Shown one piece after another: positions 8,678 to 16,366 of a stretch of 64,000 nt of DNA. Origin of the DNA: Peribacillus simplex NBRC 15720 = DSM 1321. GTDB taxonomy: Bacteria; Bacillota; Bacilli; Bacillales; DSM-1321. The DNA lies in assembly GCF_002243645.1 (NCBI RefSeq), contig NZ_CP017704.1, forward strand, positions 124,001 through 188,000, in the 5' to 3' direction. Every line of letters begins with the position of its first letter. Position 1 is the stretch's first letter. The notes beneath the pieces were generated by a model. That model was given only the letters and a program-made list of their open reading frames with translations, ran no database searches and was not told the origin of the DNA. Both the position numbers and the translations under genes were made by a program.

Positions 8678-9541
8678 CTACCTCTCCCCCTTGGCAAAAA
8701 GACCTGTTGGTTTCACTGTTAAAATTACGACTAATAGAATGAATGCAATGATGTCTTTATAATCATTTGAAATATAAGTTGCGCCCAGGCTCTCACTGAA
8801 ACCTAGGATATATCCGCCTACGATCGCCCCCGGGATGCTCCCCATCCCGCCCAATATGATAATGACGAATGCTTTTAGGATGACTAAATGCCCCATGCCG
8901 GGAAAAACAAGGTTAATCGGTGATGCAAGGGATGAAGCGATGGCTGCTAATCCACCCGATATCATGAAGGTAAGCATTGCTACTTTATTAATGTTGATTC
9001 CCACTAATGACGCACCTTCACGGCTTTGGGACATCGCTATTATCGTTGAACCGGTATAAGTTTTCTTTAGGAAAAGGTAAAGTAAAACCATCACTGCGAT
9101 AGCTGACACGATGATCAATAATCGCTGAAGTGTGAACGTCAGGCCCATGATATTGACCACTTGGCCGTATGGAGAAGTCATTGTATGGAAGTCGGCACCC
9201 CAGACAAATTGGGCAAAAGCTTCAAGAAAAAGGAGAATTCCGATTGCGGCGATCTTATCATGCAATGGAGGTGCCTCCCTTAACAGGCGGAACACGAAAC
9301 GTTCCAAAAGGACTCCCAACAAACCAACAACGATAATGGATACGAACATGGCAATCCAGTAATTGACCCCATATAATGTCATCATTGACAACGTGATATA
9401 TCCACCCAACATATATAGGGCACCGTGGGCAAAGTTCGGGATATGCAAAATTCCATATACTAGCGTCAATCCCAGGGCAACAAGACTATATACGCTGCCA
9501 ATCGTCAAACCATTAAAAAGCTGCTGGATCAAAATTTCCAT
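8678..9541 (-). CDS. livH: Liv-type ABC transporter permease LivH
   Basis: A 287-residue permease with NGLTIGSVYSLVALGLTLVYG at the N-terminus and GGLAAIASSLASP and GGMGSIPGAIVGGY later, all LivH hallmarks. First gene of the transporter operon, with GGAGGAAGTAA before ATG. The nearest consensus promoter upstream is the sigma-54 site 470 bases away, so the mRNA leader should be unusually long. Confidence 0.9.
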   Translation of the reverse strand: MEILIQQLFNGLTIGSVYSLVALGLTLVYGILHIPNFAHGALYMLGGYITLSMMTLYGVNYWIAMFVSIIVVGLLGVLLERFVFRLLREAPPLHDKIAAIGILLFLEAFAQFVWGADFHTMTSPYGQVVNIMGLTFTLQRLLIIVSAIAVMVLLYLFLKKTYTGSTIIAMSQSREGASLVGININKVAMLTFMISGGLAAIASSLASPINLVFPGMGHLVILKAFVIIILGGMGSIPGAIVGGYILGFSESLGATYISNDYKDIIAFILLVVILTVKPTGLFAKGER

Positions 9542-10010
9542 TTACTTCCTCCTTGAAAATTATTGAATTTCACTTTGCTTTTCTTTCCCTGGCCTACAAT
9601 CCTGTCCATATTTGAAACTGCGACGAAAAACATTTTCAATTATTTCCTCACAGGCTCAACCTCTCGGGAGGAACAGTAATTTAGACGATCAATTAAATAG
9701 GAATTGTTTGTTTTATGTCCCTATATTCTCTTCACAGAGATACCAAAGGAGGAGCTGATAAACCCTCGGTTTGTTGTTAGCGCTTTCATTTCAATGACCA
9801 CTTAATTCAATTGGATATCATCATAGTTTCATTGACTCTAATTAAGGATTAAGTGGTGTGTTGACAAGCATATGCTGTTTTTAGGGATAGCCAATGATTC
9901 ATCTTCTCTTTGTAACGGTTTACCTATGGTAATCTTCTGGTTCGTTCACCCCTTTCACCTCGCACCTTCTATAGGAGGTTTATTCCGTAGATTAATTTCC
10001 TGTTTATAAA
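9542..10010 (-). other. long untranslated leader of the transporter operon
   Basis: About 460 bases between the sigma-54 promoter and livH with no convincing gene. It holds a cre box (9775-9788) and next to it a perfect 10-base inverted repeat ACCACTTAAT / ATTAAGTGGT (9797-9806, 9848-9857) around a 41-base loop. Only peptides of 9 to 22 codons are open, such as an ATG at about 9791, none with a strong ribosome site. No known riboswitch or T-box motif was recognised. Confidence 0.5.
9775..9788 (-). promoter_or_regulatory. cre box in the leader of the transporter operon
   Basis: Minus strand TGAAAGCGCTAACA fits TGWAANCGNTNWCA exactly. It lies about 225 bases downstream of the sigma-54 promoter, inside the transcribed leader, so CcpA would act as a roadblock rather than at initiation. 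Confidence 0.7.
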
Positions 10011-10026
10011 TGCAAGTGCCGTGCCA
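10011..10026 (-). promoter_or_regulatory. sigma-54 (-24/-12) promoter for the transporter operon
   Basis: The minus strand reads TGGCACGGCACTTGCA: TGGCAC at -24, five bases, TTGCA at -12, an exact match to the SigL consensus with correct spacing. It points toward livH. Confidence 0.85.
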
Positions 10027-10131
10027 AACATTAAATCACCGTCAATAAGGCTATTCACCAGTCTGGGAATTCATTAATGAATTATAAAAAACAAAAGCAT
10101 CGGTTCCATACGGGATGTCCTTCATTCACTA

Positions 10132-10163
10132 TTGACTGAAAAAATCATTTCTGAATTAATAAA
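10132..10163 (-). promoter_or_regulatory. candidate upstream activator site, copy A
   Basis: Plus strand TTGACTGAAAAAATCATTT followed by YTGAATTRA. It agrees with 18138-18169 at 26 of 32 positions and lies at exactly the same distance from its sigma-54 promoter. It contains the dyad TGACT-N5-AATCA. Presumed binding site of the activator encoded at 10254-11951. Confidence 0.6.
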
Positions 10164-10213
10164 GAATTTGATTTAACATAAAGTTACAATGGACTAATTA
10201 AGACATAAGCAAA

Positions 10214-10251
10214 AGTAAGAAGATTACCAATAAATGGTAATCCCCTTACTT
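10214..10251 (-). terminator. terminator of the sigma-54 activator gene
   Basis: A long stem AAGTAAG...ATTACCA / TGGTAAT...CTTACTT with a five-base loop immediately after the stop at 10254, followed by TTTTGC on the minus strand. Confidence 0.65.
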
Positions 10252-10253
10252 AC

Positions 10254-11951
10254 CTATTCTTTTCCACTGACCTTTAATCGATATTTTTTAAGTTTCCTCA
10301 CTATTGTTGCCTGACTGGAATCAAGGGCTTCTGCGATTTCATATGTAGTGTGGTAGGTTTGAGCCGCTTTCGTCAAGATTTCCTTTTCGGCTCTTTCCAC
10401 CGCTTCTTTTAAAGTTTGGGTAGCATTGAGGTTCGGCTGATTCCGATTTTCCGGCTGATATTCTTCCGGAAGGTCATTAATCGATAATATTTGATTATCC
10501 GTCAGCACGACGAGCCTTTCCACTATATTAATCAATTCACGGACATTTCCTGGCCAATCATGTTGATAAAAATATTCTTTTAACCTCGAATCTATTTCTT
10601 TTGAAAATTTATATTGTTCATTTGCCTTTGTTAAAAATAAGTCAGTCAATGCCAAGATATCCTCTCTTCTTTCCCTTAGAGGAGGAATCGTAATCGGAAT
10701 GACATTCAGCCTATAAAAGAGGTCTTCACGAAAATCACCCGATTTGACCATTTCCGATAGATTTCGGTTCGTGGCTGCTATTATGCGAACATCTATTTTC
10801 TTTGGCTTTGTACCTCCGATTCTTTGAATCTCCCTTTCCTGAAGGGCCCGAAGCAGCTTCACTTGAAGTTGCAGGGGAAGCTCACCGACTTCATCCAAGA
10901 ATAAGATACCACTCTCTGCGAGTTCAAACATCCCTGGTTTGCCTTTTTGATTGGCTCCGGTAAATGCCCCTCCTTCATATCCAAAGAGCTCGGATTCCAA
11001 TAAATCAGCGGGAATTGCCCCACAATTTATTTTGATGAAATCTCCTTTTTTAGATCTGATGCTCCGATTATAAATATTGCGGGCAAGGACATCCTTTCCA
11101 ACACCCGTTTCTCCCAGAATGAGTACGGTCGCATCAATATCCGATATTCTTTCAGCAATCTCATAAATCATTTTCATTTTATCACTGACAAATACGACTC
11201 CATCCTTGCTTGTTATCTTCCGCAGTTTTTCTATTTCCTGCTTATATTGATTATTCAGTTCATTAACTTTCGTCAACTCATGCATCAGTTCATTTAAATC
11301 AGATAAATCCCTTATATTCGTAACGACTTGCTCTATTTCCCCTTTTGCATTAAAAACGGGACTTCCTGTAATCAATGTTTCCTTTCCAGCAAAATTATCC
11401 TGTACGACTGATACCGTTCGTCTCAGCTTCACTACCTTATGCGTCACCGAAGCATTCAAGATGCCGCGTTTAATCAATTGGTCCACCGATTTGCCGATAT
11501 AATACTCTTTTGGTATGCCAGTGATCCGTTCAATTGCCGAATTGGTATAAAGCGTGATTCCATCTTGATCGGTGATGTATATCCCATCATAGGAATTTTC
11601 GATAATGGCATCCAGTGCGCGATTCAATTTATCCGTTTCATGAGCATCAATCAATAAATCGTCCAAAAATTGTGTTTCACTGCCTATATATAGAATATTG
11701 TCAGTATCCATTTGTTTCATTAATAGAAATAAATACCGTTTATCATGCAGCCTTGCAGCTGCAAGCCTTTTATTATCGAGAAATTGCCACTCATCGAATT
11801 GTTCGGTTAGTGTATTATTACCATTCTGACTTAACGATTGATTAAAATAGTTGCCCCAATCCTTTATCCGATTTGCAGAATCCACGACCAGTGCAGGAAA
11901 GGTCCACTCTTTGAGCAAATTAATCTGAGAATCCTGTTTCACTTGATTCAA
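10254..11951 (-). CDS. PAS-domain sigma-54-dependent transcriptional activator
   Basis: A 565-residue enhancer-binding protein. Residues 1-105 form a sensory region I do not recognise; a PAS domain follows at about 112-215 (ENSYDGIYITDQDG...), then a short coiled coil. The AAA+ domain (about 245-480) has Walker A GETGVGKD, the sigma-54 contact loop GAFTGA, Walker B ILFLDEVGEL and the R-finger region FREDLFYRLNV. A Fis-type HTH ends the protein (TYEIAEALDSSQATIVRKLKKY region). It has no response-regulator receiver, so it probably senses a small molecule through PAS or the N-terminus. It sits between two operons that both have sigma-54 promoters, so it is their likely activator. Confidence 0.88.
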   Translation of the reverse strand: MNQVKQDSQINLLKEWTFPALVVDSANRIKDWGNYFNQSLSQNGNNTLTEQFDEWQFLDNKRLAAARLHDKRYLFLLMKQMDTDNILYIGSETQFLDDLLIDAHETDKLNRALDAIIENSYDGIYITDQDGITLYTNSAIERITGIPKEYYIGKSVDQLIKRGILNASVTHKVVKLRRTVSVVQDNFAGKETLITGSPVFNAKGEIEQVVTNIRDLSDLNELMHELTKVNELNNQYKQEIEKLRKITSKDGVVFVSDKMKMIYEIAERISDIDATVLILGETGVGKDVLARNIYNRSIRSKKGDFIKINCGAIPADLLESELFGYEGGAFTGANQKGKPGMFELAESGILFLDEVGELPLQLQVKLLRALQEREIQRIGGTKPKKIDVRIIAATNRNLSEMVKSGDFREDLFYRLNVIPITIPPLRERREDILALTDLFLTKANEQYKFSKEIDSRLKEYFYQHDWPGNVRELINIVERLVVLTDNQILSINDLPEEYQPENRNQPNLNATQTLKEAVERAEKEILTKAAQTYHTTYEIAEALDSSQATIVRKLKKYRLKVSGKE

Positions 11952-12046
11952 TACTATTCACCGCCGCAAAAAGAATTCTTTTTAAGTACAATTCTGGATA
12001 AATTTCGAAACTCCTTTAAAATTGTCGAATTTCGCTCCTAAAAAAA

Positions 12047-12074
12047 GTAGTGATGAAATAATTTTCATCACTAC
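12047..12074 (-). terminator. terminator after the acyl-CoA operon
   Basis: A perfect 12-base stem GTAGTGATGAAA / TTTCATCACTAC with a four-base loop, followed on the minus strand by TTTTTTTAGG. It separates the MaoC gene from the sigma-54 activator gene. Confidence 0.75.
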
Positions 12075-12254
12075 AGACTTTAATCAAATTAAAAGAAGAT
12101 CAGTTTGCCTACAGTTTTTTCCCTTAAAAAATTCGAATGGATTTTAGAAATCCACTCCCTTTCCGCCGACTGTCTGCCAAGCCGCATCAAAGCAAGCGTC
12201 TGTGGGGTCTTGGCTAGCCAGTTATTCGGCAGGAGTGTCGCGAATTTGTTCAAT
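12074..12254. repeat. interspersed ~180-bp repeat, copy 1
   Basis: Closely related to 29753-29926. The best-conserved core (12155-12254) begins CTCCCTTTCCGCCGACTGTC and ends with CAGGAGTGTCG followed by AATTT...TCAAT; an outer part shares CAGACT, TCAAATT and CCTACAG. The core is an imperfect dyad (GCCAAG...CTTGGC, CCGAC...CGG). It resembles palindromic repeats scattered through many Bacillus genomes. No coding function is seen; the short open frames across it are unsupported. Confidence 0.75.
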
Positions 12255-12315
12255 CTAGAGAGGGTTTCAGAACAGAAAAAACCTTGTTTTAAATTCATGG
12301 TTCGGGATGAGACCA

Positions 12316-12717
12316 TCAGTAAGTCTTAAAAATAACCTCTCCACTGATCGCTTCCTTACCTGACTGGTTAGTGGCCGCTACATTGAAAAAATATCTATTC
12401 CCAGTTTTTTCTTTTAGATCCGCTTGAAGAGTTATGACATCATTCAAGAAAACCATACCTTTGAAACGAATCTTGTATTCTTCGATAAATCCAATTTCAT
12501 AAAGATTACTGAAAAGCTTTGCGAGGTTTCCCATCGTCCACATTCCATGTGCGATGATACCGGGAAGACCAGCATTTTTTGCTTCCTCATCAATCGTATG
12601 AATGGGATTGAAATCACCTGATGCGCCGGCATATTTAATGAGGTCCAATCGCGTTACAGGTGCAAGCTCGATTGAATGTAACGAGTCACCAATATGAAGT
12701 TCGGTTAATGTCGTCAC
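12316..12717 (-). CDS. MaoC-family enoyl-CoA hydratase, catalytic half
   Basis: A 133-residue single hot-dog domain with the hydratase-2 motif YAGASGDFNPIHTIDEEA, giving catalytic Asp35 and His40, and then GIIAHGMWTMG. It hydrates 2-enoyl-CoA, usually to the (R)-3-hydroxyacyl-CoA. Its start overlaps the preceding gene by four bases (ATGA). The partner gene encodes a second hot-dog domain, so the active unit is probably a heteromer. Last gene of the acyl-CoA operon. Confidence 0.85.
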   Translation of the reverse strand: MTTLTELHIGDSLHSIELAPVTRLDLIKYAGASGDFNPIHTIDEEAKNAGLPGIIAHGMWTMGNLAKLFSNLYEIGFIEEYKIRFKGMVFLNDVITLQADLKEKTGNRYFFNVAATNQSGKEAISGEVIFKTY

Positions 12718-13166
12718 TTACTCATCACCATCCTTCTGATCGTTTCATTTATAATGACAAGCTGTTCAGCAGTGAAGACAATTTCCCCATTCGCATCCGT
12801 CCCATAATTTTTAAAGGCTAAAAATCCCATTTCCCCTTGTTTCCCTTTTTTCTCATAATAGTCTTTCACTTCCGTATAACAGGTGATTTCTTCCCCTACC
12901 TTCATCGGCCTGTTATAGCGATATATCTGCTCACCGTGAATCAACCCTTTATTCGGGAGATGTAAGCTTTCAATCGTCCCAAAATCAAAGACCCTTGGGA
13001 AAGTTGGTGGAGCGATATTCGTTCCGTACCTTGATTGCCTGCCTATTTCTTCATCAATGAAAATCGGGTGGGGATCACCAATCGATAATGCGAATTTTTT
13101 AACGGCTCCGCGTTCAACTATATTTTTAACGGGGGTGGATCGTTTTCCAATACTTTCGTTGAACAT
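12714..13166 (-). CDS. FAS1-like MaoC N-terminal domain protein, hydratase partner subunit
   Basis: A 150-residue hot-dog protein of the MaoC_dehydrat_N / FAS1-like type: it has GDPHPIFIDEE where the active MaoC subunit has GDFNPIH, and PPTFPRVF, IHGEQIYRYNRPMKVGEEI and a C-terminal AEQLVIINE. The hydratase dyad is not obvious. Family knowledge: such proteins pair with a catalytic MaoC subunit, as in HadA/HadB or ChsH1/ChsH2. The adjacent, overlapping catalytic half supports a heterodimer acting on a bulky acyl chain. Confidence 0.8.
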   Translation of the reverse strand: MFNESIGKRSTPVKNIVERGAVKKFALSIGDPHPIFIDEEIGRQSRYGTNIAPPTFPRVFDFGTIESLHLPNKGLIHGEQIYRYNRPMKVGEEITCYTEVKDYYEKKGKQGEMGFLAFKNYGTDANGEIVFTAEQLVIINETIRRMVMSK

Positions 13167-13184
13167 AACATCCCGCCTTTTCCC

Positions 13185-13949
13185 TTAATTTTTTGGACCG
13201 CCCGCAACATATAAAACCTGCCCACTAATGAATGAGGAAGCTTCATCGGCAAAGAATGCAACAGCATGAGCAATATCACTTGGCAAACCGCTTCTGGCAA
13301 CAGGAATACTGTTTGCCCTATCCTGGATGAATTGCTCAAAACTCACTCCCACCCGCCTAGCTGTTTCTTTCGTCATTTCGGTTTCGATAAAACCTGGTGC
13401 TACCGAATTAGCCGTTATCCCATATTTTCCAAGTTCAATCGCTAGTGTTTTGGTTAACCCTTGAAGCCCAGCTTTAGCGGCTGAATAATTAGCCTGCCCG
13501 CGGTTCCCGAGAGCCGAAGTGGATGATATATTGATGATTCTTCCGTATTTATTTGCCACCATATGCTTCTGGGCAGCACGTACTGCATTGAAAGTACCTT
13601 TTAAATGCACATCCATTACCGTCTGCCAATCTGAATCGGTCATTTTAAAAAGTAGATTATCTCGGATGACCCCAGCATTATTCACGAGAATATCGAGCGA
13701 TCCGAATGTGTCGGCTATTTCTTTTATGGATGCTTCCACCTCTTCGGAATTGACCACATTCGCCACTTTGGTGAAAATGGTATAACCCTTATCCCTTAAT
13801 TCATTTCCAGTTGATGTCAAAACCTCTTCGTTGATATCGATAATCGCTACGTTTGCGCCTTCACTGGCAAATAGTTCGACGATCGCCCGGCCAATCCCTC
13901 TGCTTCCACCTGTAACTAAAGCCGTTTTCCCTGAAAATCTCCCTGTCAT
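13185..13949 (-). CDS. short-chain dehydrogenase/reductase, probable 3-hydroxyacyl-CoA dehydrogenase (FabG-like)
   Basis: A 254-residue classical SDR: NAD(P)-binding TGGSRGIG at residues 13-20, NNAGVIRDN near 90, catalytic Ser in NISSTSALG and YSAAK near 155-160, and C-terminal FISGQVLYVAGG. Asp in AIIDIN after the second beta strand suggests NAD rather than NADP. In this operon it follows the hydratase step, so oxidation of a 3-hydroxyacyl-CoA is the natural role, although FabG-like proteins can also reduce. Confidence 0.82.
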   Translation of the reverse strand: MTGRFSGKTALVTGGSRGIGRAIVELFASEGANVAIIDINEEVLTSTGNELRDKGYTIFTKVANVVNSEEVEASIKEIADTFGSLDILVNNAGVIRDNLLFKMTDSDWQTVMDVHLKGTFNAVRAAQKHMVANKYGRIINISSTSALGNRGQANYSAAKAGLQGLTKTLAIELGKYGITANSVAPGFIETEMTKETARRVGVSFEQFIQDRANSIPVARSGLPSDIAHAVAFFADEASSFISGQVLYVAGGPKN

Positions 13950-13969
13950 AATCGTTTCCTCCTAATCTA

Positions 13970-15145
13970 TTATAAGAATTGTCCTAATTTAACATGCCCC
14001 TTAATCAAATTTCGGGAAATGATCATACGCTGTATTTCATCCGTACCATCATAAATCCTCCAAAGCCTAGCCTCGCGGTACCAACGTTCGATTGGAAGCT
14101 CCTTCGTATAGCCCATGCCACCGTGTATCTGCAATACGCGATCAACGACCCTATTCCCCATATTGGCTCCATAGAGTTTAGCCATTGAAGCTAAATGGCG
14201 ATTGTCTTCTCCATTATCAAGTGTAAAAGCCGCATTCAATACAAGCCATCTTGCAGCTTCGATCTCTACAGCCGAATCAGCTATCTGCCATTGAATGGCC
14301 TGGCGCTCAGCGATCGGTTTACCGAATGTGACTCGTTCTTTAGCGTATTCTATAGCCATTTGCAGCAATCTTTCTGCAGAACCGACAGCGCGTGCGCCCA
14401 CGATCCATCTTGCAAAACCAATCCATTCCAAGCCTAGTTTATAACCGCCATGCACTTCCCCTAAGATGTTTTCTTCGGGTACCCGGACATTATCAAAAAC
14501 TAAACCGGCCGGTCCCCATTCTCCCATCGTATTGATATACTCTGATCTCCAGCCCATATCACGGTCTACAATGAAACAGGTTACCCCTTCCGTTCCGGTT
14601 GCTTGATGACGTTCTTTGTCGGTTACAGCAATGACCATGACGAAATCGGCATCATTTCCTCCTGTAATGAAAGTTTTTTCACCGTTAAGCACCCATTCGT
14701 TCCCTTCTTTTACTGCCGTCATTTTAATATTTCGCGTATCTGACCCAGCCCCCGGCTCCGTCATGGCAAAACAGGACTTTTTCTCACCATTAATCGTAGG
14801 GATCAGATATTTCTGTTTCTGTTCTTCATTTGCATAATAAAGTATGTTATCAGCCGAACCTCCAAAACTGAATGGTACAAACGTTTTTGATACTTCCATC
14901 AAGACAATTGCCATCATAAGCTGCCCTAAGTCTGCCCCGCCAAATTCCTCCGGAGTATTGATGCCCCAAAACCCAGCATTTTTTGCTTTTTCCTGTAAAT
15001 CTTTCAATGTCCCCTCTGGCAAACTAGGTTTTCCTGCCATTTCATTGCGAAGCACTTCATTTTCTAAGGGAATCAATTCATTTTCCACGAATTTGCGTAT
15101 TGTTTTTTGTACCATTTTTTGTTCATCTGATAGTCGTAAATCCAT
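13970..15145 (-). CDS. acyl-CoA dehydrogenase (YDGT variant)
   Basis: A 391-residue FAD enzyme with all three acyl-CoA dehydrogenase domains: FAMTEPGAGSDTRNIKMTA for FAD and substrate binding, GEKTFITGG, and C-terminal IHGGMGYTKELPIERWYREA. The motif that supplies the catalytic Glu in short- and medium-chain enzymes reads YDGTDE here, so the base may lie elsewhere as in isovaleryl- and long-chain enzymes. ATG at 15145, behind GGAGGGATTAAA, is preferred over an in-frame upstream TTG. Electrons would go to ETF, which is not encoded here. Confidence 0.88.
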   Translation of the reverse strand: MDLRLSDEQKMVQKTIRKFVENELIPLENEVLRNEMAGKPSLPEGTLKDLQEKAKNAGFWGINTPEEFGGADLGQLMMAIVLMEVSKTFVPFSFGGSADNILYYANEEQKQKYLIPTINGEKKSCFAMTEPGAGSDTRNIKMTAVKEGNEWVLNGEKTFITGGNDADFVMVIAVTDKERHQATGTEGVTCFIVDRDMGWRSEYINTMGEWGPAGLVFDNVRVPEENILGEVHGGYKLGLEWIGFARWIVGARAVGSAERLLQMAIEYAKERVTFGKPIAERQAIQWQIADSAVEIEAARWLVLNAAFTLDNGEDNRHLASMAKLYGANMGNRVVDRVLQIHGGMGYTKELPIERWYREARLWRIYDGTDEIQRMIISRNLIKGHVKLGQFL

Positions 15146-15171
15146 TTTAATCCCTCCGCTTTCCAATTAGA

Positions 15172-16329
15172 CTAGTTTTGATATTTTCTCTTCAATTGTC
15201 CGGTAATGATATTTTTTTGGATTTCGGACGTGCCTTCATATATTCTAGTGATTCGAGCATCCCGATAGAAACGTTCAACTGGATAATCCTTCATGTATCC
15301 CATCCCGCCATGAATCTGAACGGCCTTATCAGCGACACGATTATATACTTCCGAACCATACAACTTAAGCATTGCCGCTTCTTTAATGATTTTTTCTTTC
15401 TGATCGACCATCCATGCAACCCGGTATGTGAATGAGCGAAGTGCTTCTATTTCCATTGCCATCTCGGCAATCATATGGGATACGGCTTGATGATCAATGA
15501 TCGGGACATTGAATTGTTCACGTTCTGTGGCATATTTAGTAGATAGATCGAGCAGGTATTGACAGGAACCCAAATTACGTGCAGCAAGGCCTGCCCGGCC
15601 ATTTGCAAGGATTTTCAATGCATTTACATACCCTTGGCCGACGTCCCCCAGTACATTTTCAGCCGGAACTTCGCAATCTTCAAAAACCAATTCGGCCGAA
15701 TGTGAGCCTCGAAGACCCATCTTCCTTTCCAGGCTACCAACTCTAAAACCTGGAAAATCTTTTTCTACTATGAATGAGGTGATTCCTTTTGCCCCTTTAT
15801 CTTTGTCCGTTACGGCCATAACTGTAAAAATATCTGCTACATCTGCATTCGTTATATAATGCTTAGTTCCATTTAGAATATATTTATCGCCATTTTTGAC
15901 AGCGGTCATTTTGAGATTCGTAGCATGGGATCCCGCAGCAGGCTCAGTTAAAGCAAAAGCGCCAATTCTATTACCGCTTGCCATATCTGGTAGATACTTT
16001 TCCTTTTGCATTTCATTGCCCATTTCAACTATCCCTACCGTCCCTATACCGGTGTGAGCCCCAATCAGAGTGGTATATCCATTATGTGTTTTGCCTATTT
16101 CCTCATATAAAGCACATTTTCCCACCATCCCGATTCCGAGCCCTCCATACCTTTCCGGGATACTAAGTCCGAATAGCCCGATTTCCTTCGATAAATTTAT
16201 AATGGATTCTGGGATATGATCTTCATCCTCTATCTGCATGGAAAATGGATCGATTTGCTCTTCGATAAACTGGCGTATATTTTCTTTTAATAGCAGGATG
16301 TCTTCATCTAAGCGAAAGTCCATTTGCAT
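15172..16329 (-). CDS. acyl-CoA dehydrogenase (YEGT type)
   Basis: A 385-residue acyl-CoA dehydrogenase: FALTEPAAGSHATNLKMTA, GTKHYITNADVADIF, IHGGMGYMKDYPVERFYRDA and IYEGTSEIQKNII, with the usual catalytic Glu in YEGT. Two near starts exist (ATGCAAATG); both follow AAAGGGTGA. It lies directly after the ligase gene and before a second dehydrogenase. Two dehydrogenases in one operon suggest either a heteromer or two rounds on different chain forms. Confidence 0.88.
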   Translation of the reverse strand: MQMDFRLDEDILLLKENIRQFIEEQIDPFSMQIEDEDHIPESIINLSKEIGLFGLSIPERYGGLGIGMVGKCALYEEIGKTHNGYTTLIGAHTGIGTVGIVEMGNEMQKEKYLPDMASGNRIGAFALTEPAAGSHATNLKMTAVKNGDKYILNGTKHYITNADVADIFTVMAVTDKDKGAKGITSFIVEKDFPGFRVGSLERKMGLRGSHSAELVFEDCEVPAENVLGDVGQGYVNALKILANGRAGLAARNLGSCQYLLDLSTKYATEREQFNVPIIDHQAVSHMIAEMAMEIEALRSFTYRVAWMVDQKEKIIKEAAMLKLYGSEVYNRVADKAVQIHGGMGYMKDYPVERFYRDARITRIYEGTSEIQKNIITGQLKRKYQN

Positions 16330-16352
16330 TCACCCTTTATCTGCGAATTAGT

Positions 16353-16366
16353 TGTTAACGCTTTCA
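16353..16366 (-). promoter_or_regulatory. cre box between ligase and first dehydrogenase gene
   Basis: Minus strand TGAAAGCGTTAACA matches the cre consensus exactly. It overlaps the last codon of the ligase gene and sits 24 bases before the dehydrogenase start, an internal position that fits a transcription roadblock. Confidence 0.6.
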
